From Gemmatimonas sp. (GTDB lineage Bacteria > Gemmatimonadota > Gemmatimonadetes > Gemmatimonadales > Gemmatimonadaceae), in NCBI GenBank assembly GCA_011390935.1, contig JAABRL010000015.1, positions 1 to 38,173 on the forward strand: a stretch of DNA of 38,173 nucleotides, in the 5' to 3' direction. A program made the position numbers and the translations under genes. The notes below the pieces were generated by a model. That model made no database searches. It was not told the origin of the DNA and saw only the letters and a program-made list of their open reading frames with translations. Shown in pieces: positions 34,514 to 38,173 of this stretch (positions are counted from its first letter, which is position 1; each line of letters begins with the position of its first letter).

Positions 34514-34539
34514 AGCGACGACCACCACCGGTCGTCGCT
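34514..34539. terminator. Hairpin after the Ig-repeat lipoprotein
   Basis: AGCGACGACC at 34514-34523 pairs perfectly with GGTCGTCGCT at 34530-34539 over a 6-base loop, 25 bases after the stop. No U-tract; likely terminator. Confidence 0.6.
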
Positions 34540-34641
34540 CGGCGTGCCGCATGCGCCGGTGGCATCTGCCCGGCCGTTCTCGTAACGTGCAGCAGTAGTT
34601 CGAAGCGACCGCCCCACCCGATCCCCCTTCCACTCCCCGCC

Positions 34642-35028
34642 ATGTCCCGCCAGTCGCATCTCAGCCCGCGCGGCCCTGCCGCCATCGGTCCCTACTCGCA
34701 CGCCGTCTGGAGCGGCAGCGAGCTGTTCTGCTCGGGCCAGACGCCGATCGATCCGACGACCGGTCAGCTCATCGCGGGCGACGTGGGCGCCCAGACGCAT
34801 CGCGTATTCGACAACCTGCAGGCCGTGCTTGAAGACGCGGGGCTGTCGATGGACGACGTGGTGAAGTGCAACGTGTATCTCACCGACATGGCGGACTTTG
34901 CGGCCATGAACGCGGCGTACGCCGAGCGCTTCAGCGCGCCGTATCCGGCGCGCACCACCGTGGCCGTGGCGGGGCTGCCGCTCGGCGCGCGGGTGGAGAT
35001 CGAGTGCCTGGCGCGCCGTGCGGGGTGA
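34642..35028 (+). CDS. RidA family reactive-intermediate deaminase
   Basis: The 128-residue protein has the YjgF/YER057c/UK114 signature: AIGPYSHAVWSGSELFCSGQTPIDP, the QTHRVFDNLQAVLEDAG helix, and CNVYLTDMADFAAMNAAY. PARTTVAVAGLPLGARVEIE includes the arginine of the active-site pocket (Arg105 in E. coli RidA), so imine/enamine deaminase activity is likely. It removes reactive enamines from pyridoxal enzymes such as threonine dehydratase. Length is typical. It has its own transcript, between a hairpin and the convergent YjbR-like gene. Confidence 0.92.
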   Translation: MSRQSHLSPRGPAAIGPYSHAVWSGSELFCSGQTPIDPTTGQLIAGDVGAQTHRVFDNLQAVLEDAGLSMDDVVKCNVYLTDMADFAAMNAAYAERFSAPYPARTTVAVAGLPLGARVEIECLARRAG

Positions 35029-35088
35029 TGGCGTGCCAGCTGCTCGCCGGAGCGGCAAGTAGCTACCGGGTGACGGGTCGCGCGGCGC

Positions 35089-35454
35089 TCAGTCCACGAC
35101 CTGCGCCGCCAGTGTCTTCGGGGCCACCCGCCGATACGCGTCGCGAATGAGCGGCTCGATGTCGCGCCAGCGCGGTCGCTTGTCGATCCACACCCCCACC
35201 CACCCGCTCTTTCCCACATACGGCGGCGAGAAGTAGCGCGACGGATCGAAGGCGATGAGCGCGCGCTGATTGTCGGGCGCGCAGTGCAGCCACACGGCCC
35301 AACGACCGGCGCCGTGGTGGTTGCCGGGGCTGGCCACCATGGCGAAGAGCTTGTTGCGCACGCGAAAGGTGGGCTCGCCCCACGCCTCCACCTCGTGGGC
35401 GTCGGGGAGGGCGAGGCAGCGGGTGCGAATCTGGTCGAGCGGCGAGGTGGGCAT
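35089..35454 (-). CDS. MmcQ/YjbR family protein
   Basis: The 121-residue product has LALPDAHEVEAWGEPTFRVRNKLFAMV, the conserved start of the family, then WAVWLHCAPDNQRALIAFDPSRYFSPPYVGKSGWVGVWID, including the GxxGW segment, and the C-terminal helix RRVAPKTLAAQ. YjbR proteins have a CyaY-like fold and bind DNA or metabolites by some reports; function is unsettled. It starts 17 bases after the kinase gene on the same strand, so it may be co-transcribed. Confidence 0.9.
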   Translation of the reverse strand: MPTSPLDQIRTRCLALPDAHEVEAWGEPTFRVRNKLFAMVASPGNHHGAGRWAVWLHCAPDNQRALIAFDPSRYFSPPYVGKSGWVGVWIDKRPRWRDIEPLIRDAYRRVAPKTLAAQVVD

Positions 35455-35471
35455 ATGCCAATCGTACCGTC

Positions 35472-37208
35472 TTACGCCTCGTCGGCCATCGCGGGCGCCG
35501 CGCTCTCGCCCTCCGCCACGGCCAGCGGCAGATACAGACTGAACTCGCTGCCGCGTCCTGGTTCGCTGTCCACGGTGATGTATCCGCGGCTCGCCTGCAC
35601 CACGCCGAACACCATCGCGAGCCCCAGTCCGGTCCCCTTGCCCACCTCCTTGGTGGTGAAGAACGGTTCGAAGATGCGGGCGGCGACCGCCGCCTCCATA
35701 CCGATGCCGGTGTCCGCCACGGTGAGCACCACGTACGCGCCCGACGGCATCTGACGTCCCGCCGCGTGGTGCAACGTCGCGACATCGTGGTGCGCACGTC
35801 GGTACTCCGCATCGACCATCACCCTGGCTACGCGCACGAACAGCGAACCGCCCGTTGGCATTGCATCGCGTCCGTTCAGCGCGAGGTTCACGAGCACCTG
35901 CTCGAGCTGGCCGGTGTCGCCGCGCACCCAGGCGGGCTCGGACTCGAGATCGAGCCGCACGTCCACATCTTCGCCGATGAGTCGGCGCACCATCGACACC
36001 GTGCCGGACACGAGCGCATTCAGGTCGAGCACGCGCCGATCATGCGTCTGACAGCGGCTGAAGGCCAGCAACTGGCGCGTGAGGACGGCGGCGCGGTCAC
36101 CCGCACGCGCAATCTCGGCGGCGATTTCCCAGTTCGGATCCGAACGCGACAGGTCCGTCGTGAGGATGTCGCTGTACCCGTTGATGACCGTGAGCAGGTT
36201 GTTGAAGTCATGCGCGATGCCGCCCGCCAGGCGTCCCACCGCTTCCATGCGCTGCGACTGCTGCAGCGCCGCCTCGAGCGCACGACGCTCCGAGACGTCG
36301 ACATCCACGCTCACGTACTGCACCAGGCGACCGGCGTCGTCGTGTACGGGCGTGAGGGTCAGCGCACTCCAGTACGACGTACCGCGCCTGGTGTACTGCA
36401 ACAGCTCGACGCTGCACGGCTGTCCGGCGCGAACCGCATCCTGCAGCGCACGAACCACCGCCGGATCCGTATCGGCGCCGTGCAGGAATCGACTGTTTTT
36501 CCCGATCACGTGCTCGGCGCGATACCCGGTGAGCTGCTCGAAGCCGGCGTTGGCGTAGATGATGGGATTGTCTGGCTGATTCGGATCGGTGATAAGGATG
36601 CCGTGGGACACCGCGCGCAGTGCGCGATCGCGCAGGCGCAGCGCCGCTTCGGCCTCATGACGTTCGGTCACGTCGGCGAGACTCATGTGCACGTCGCTCC
36701 CGGAGACCGCCTGCACTGCCTCCACGTGAACCACGCGTGCGACGTGGCCGAGCGTTCGCAGCGTGACTTCGCACTCCGACCGACTGGCGTCCGACCGTGC
36801 CTCGGCCACGCACTCGCGACCCATCTCGCGATCGGACATGGCGACGAGCCCGACGAACGACTGATGCAGCACGGCGTCACGCGGCACACCAAAGAGCGAC
36901 GCGGCCGCGAGATTCAACTGCGTGATGCGGCCGTCACTGTCGAGCGTGAGGTAGCCCGTGGGCGCGAAATCATACAGATCCATGTATTGCGCACGCTGCT
37001 GCTCCGTTTCGGCACGCGACGCCACGAGCTCTTCGTACTGTATGGCGAGTTCGATCTCGTGCACCTGCAGCTCATGGATGAGCCGATGCGCGGCCGCACC
37101 CGTTGGCATCTCGCCCGGATGCGCCACCCACGAGTGCAGATGACGTTCGGCGCGCTCGCGCAGAATGCGCAGCTCCTCCGCCGACAGCGCACTCTCGTGG
37201 GCACTCAT
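35472..37208 (-). CDS. PAS histidine kinase with LOV-like domain lacking the photoactive cysteine
   Basis: The 578-residue cytosolic kinase has a helical N-terminus (1-70), a first PAS (about 75-190), a second PAS (about 195-315) of LOV type, HisKA with H333 in GIAHDFNNLL, and HATPase (NLALNGRDAMP, VADTGIGM, EPFFTTK, GTGLGLAMVFG). The second PAS reads NPIIYANAGFEQLTGYRAEHV, then GKNSRFLHG, where LOV proteins have NCRFLQG; Ser239 replaces the cysteine and His replaces Gln. Other flavin-contact Asn and Gln positions also differ (LQYTRRGTSYW, SVDVDVSE). It may bind flavin without adduct or not at all. There is no receiver. The ATG overlaps the stop of the CheB/CheR-type protein by four bases. 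Confidence 0.88.
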   Translation of the reverse strand: MSAHESALSAEELRILRERAERHLHSWVAHPGEMPTGAAAHRLIHELQVHEIELAIQYEELVASRAETEQQRAQYMDLYDFAPTGYLTLDSDGRITQLNLAAASLFGVPRDAVLHQSFVGLVAMSDREMGRECVAEARSDASRSECEVTLRTLGHVARVVHVEAVQAVSGSDVHMSLADVTERHEAEAALRLRDRALRAVSHGILITDPNQPDNPIIYANAGFEQLTGYRAEHVIGKNSRFLHGADTDPAVVRALQDAVRAGQPCSVELLQYTRRGTSYWSALTLTPVHDDAGRLVQYVSVDVDVSERRALEAALQQSQRMEAVGRLAGGIAHDFNNLLTVINGYSDILTTDLSRSDPNWEIAAEIARAGDRAAVLTRQLLAFSRCQTHDRRVLDLNALVSGTVSMVRRLIGEDVDVRLDLESEPAWVRGDTGQLEQVLVNLALNGRDAMPTGGSLFVRVARVMVDAEYRRAHHDVATLHHAAGRQMPSGAYVVLTVADTGIGMEAAVAARIFEPFFTTKEVGKGTGLGLAMVFGVVQASRGYITVDSEPGRGSEFSLYLPLAVAEGESAAPAMADEA

Positions 37209-38173
37209 GGTGCCTGTTTACCCGAGGACGCATCCCGCTGCTGTTCGATCGAGTCGGCCAGCTGCCCCTCGAGCACGGTCTGCGAGCCGCGCAGTGCCGA
37301 CTCCAGCGACTTGGCTCGCGTGACATCGCTGAACGTGATCACCACGCCATCGATGCGATCGTCCTGCGTACGGTACGGGAGGATGCGCACGGCGAACCAG
37401 CGCCCATCACGCGCTTCAACTTCGTGCTCCACGCTGATCAGCGTGCGCATGACCTCGGCCGCCATGTCCACCAGCTGCGGCACATCCACCACGGCCGAAA
37501 GATCGGTCAGTGGCCGACCAACATCTCCGCTGATGAGATGGATGATGTTCGTCGCCGACGTGGTGAATCGCCGCACCTTCAGCTTGCGATCGAGAAAGAG
37601 TGTGGCGATGTCGGTACTGTTGAGCAGGTTCGCCATATCCGTGCTGGCCGTCGAGAGCTCTTCAAGCTTCGACTGCAGCTCCTTGTTCACCGTCTGCAGT
37701 TCTTCGTTCATGGACTGCAGCTCTTCCTTCGATGTGGTCAGCTCTTCGTTCGTGGACTGCAACTCCTCGTTGGTGGATTGCAGCTCCTCGTTGGTGGAGC
37801 GCAGCTCCTCCTGCGAGACCTGCATCTCTTCCCGGGCCGTGAGCAGCGCCAGGCGGGACTCTTCGAGGCTTCGTTGCAGCCCTTCGCGGACCTCGTCGAT
37901 CGACGTCGGCGCGTGCTCGCCGCCGTCGTCGGTCACAACGATCGGCGCCGCGATGTCGGCGAACACGATGAGCACCGTGCTCGCCACCGAGGCCGGTTCG
38001 GTGAGCGGGTCGATCGTGACACGTACGTGCTTGAGGTCGGTGCCACTGCTGACCACGACGTCAGGCAGCGTCACGGTCTGCTTCGTGCGCACGGCACGCC
38101 AGAACCCCTCGTTCAGCGGCGCTGCGAGGCCCTCCCGTGCCATGGCAAACACGTTCCAATTGGCCTTGCCCGC
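37205..38173 (-). CDS. CheB/CheR-type PAS protein, N-terminus beyond the window
   Basis: The frame is open to the right edge, so the 322 residues seen are the C-terminal part. They read KANWNVFAMAREGLAAPL and GFWRAVRTKQTV, a PAS-like start typical of the region after CheR in CheB-CheR-PAS fusions, a heptad coiled coil with repeated STNEELQ units (about 115-170), then a PAS domain (about 175-295) with LLNSTDIATLFLDRKL, and a short helix. The coiled coil with repeats of EELQSTN is hallmark of these fusion proteins. It likely signals to the downstream kinase, whose ATG overlaps its TGA. CheB and CheR domains, if present, lie outside. Confidence 0.85.
   Translation of the reverse strand, partial: AGKANWNVFAMAREGLAAPLNEGFWRAVRTKQTVTLPDVVVSSGTDLKHVRVTIDPLTEPASVASTVLIVFADIAAPIVVTDDGGEHAPTSIDEVREGLQRSLEESRLALLTAREEMQVSQEELRSTNEELQSTNEELQSTNEELTTSKEELQSMNEELQTVNKELQSKLEELSTASTDMANLLNSTDIATLFLDRKLKVRRFTTSATNIIHLISGDVGRPLTDLSAVVDVPQLVDMAAEVMRTLISVEHEVEARDGRWFAVRILPYRTQDDRIDGVVITFSDVTRAKSLESALRGSQTVLEGQLADSIEQQRDASSGKQAP

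Overview
The window is high-GC bacterial chromosome and looks like Gemmatimonadota. That placement is an inference from gene content: many small lipoproteins with Ig-like or propeller folds, WYL regulator pairs, PAS kinases, and a bacteriochlorophyll module like those of phototrophic Gemmatimonas relatives. No rRNA, tRNA, insertion sequence, phage gene or CRISPR array is visible. Gene order is compact, with many ATGA or TGATG overlaps and short hairpins between convergent genes.

Positions 1-8.1 kb carry accessory and cell-surface genes. There is an edge-truncated AbiEi-like winged-helix protein diverging from an AAA ATPase/nuclease that has lost its P-loop end. Then come a small zinc ribbon, a 6-bladed propeller lipoprotein whose start codon overlaps that of a divergent FMN reductase, an Asp-rich lipoprotein, a cupin, and a large Big_2 lipoprotein with carbohydrate-binding-like domains. 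A TFIIB-type zinc ribbon follows. Positions 8.2-17.4 kb hold a hybrid histidine kinase, an F420/NADP reductase-like protein, an Omp85-type barrel, a two-gene nucleotidyltransferase module, a short UvrC-like nuclease followed by 12-bp tandem repeats, a second propeller lipoprotein, an M48-like membrane protein without its metal site, and a PH-like protein.

Positions 17.8-24.9 kb are the metabolic core. A secreted Vgb-like propeller precedes prephenate dehydratase (pheA). Next is an oxygen-independent tetrapyrrole module, bchE-hemN-bchJ: HemN makes protoporphyrinogen IX, BchE forms the isocyclic ring of bacteriochlorophyll, and BchJ is its V4R-domain partner. Convergent to it is a DAHP synthase-chorismate mutase operon. 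Upstream of that operon I find what looks like a classical attenuator: a 23-codon leader with six consecutive Tyr/Phe codons, a strong terminator hairpin with a U-rich tail, and a possible competing antiterminator. With PheA, the two operons supply the entry and the Phe branch of aromatic amino acid synthesis, and the leader suggests Tyr/Phe-tRNA sensing.

Positions 24.8-32 kb hold two WYL regulators (PafBC-like) diverging from an SbcD/SbcC-like (YhaO/YhaN-like) nuclease-ATPase pair, which suggests DNA-damage control. The ATPase has a membrane hairpin in its coiled coil and a long unassigned C-terminal extension. Positions 32-38.2 kb carry an Ig-repeat lipoprotein, RidA, a YjbR-like protein, and a sensory operon: a CheB/CheR-type PAS protein cut by the window end and a PAS histidine kinase with a LOV-like domain lacking the photoactive cysteine.
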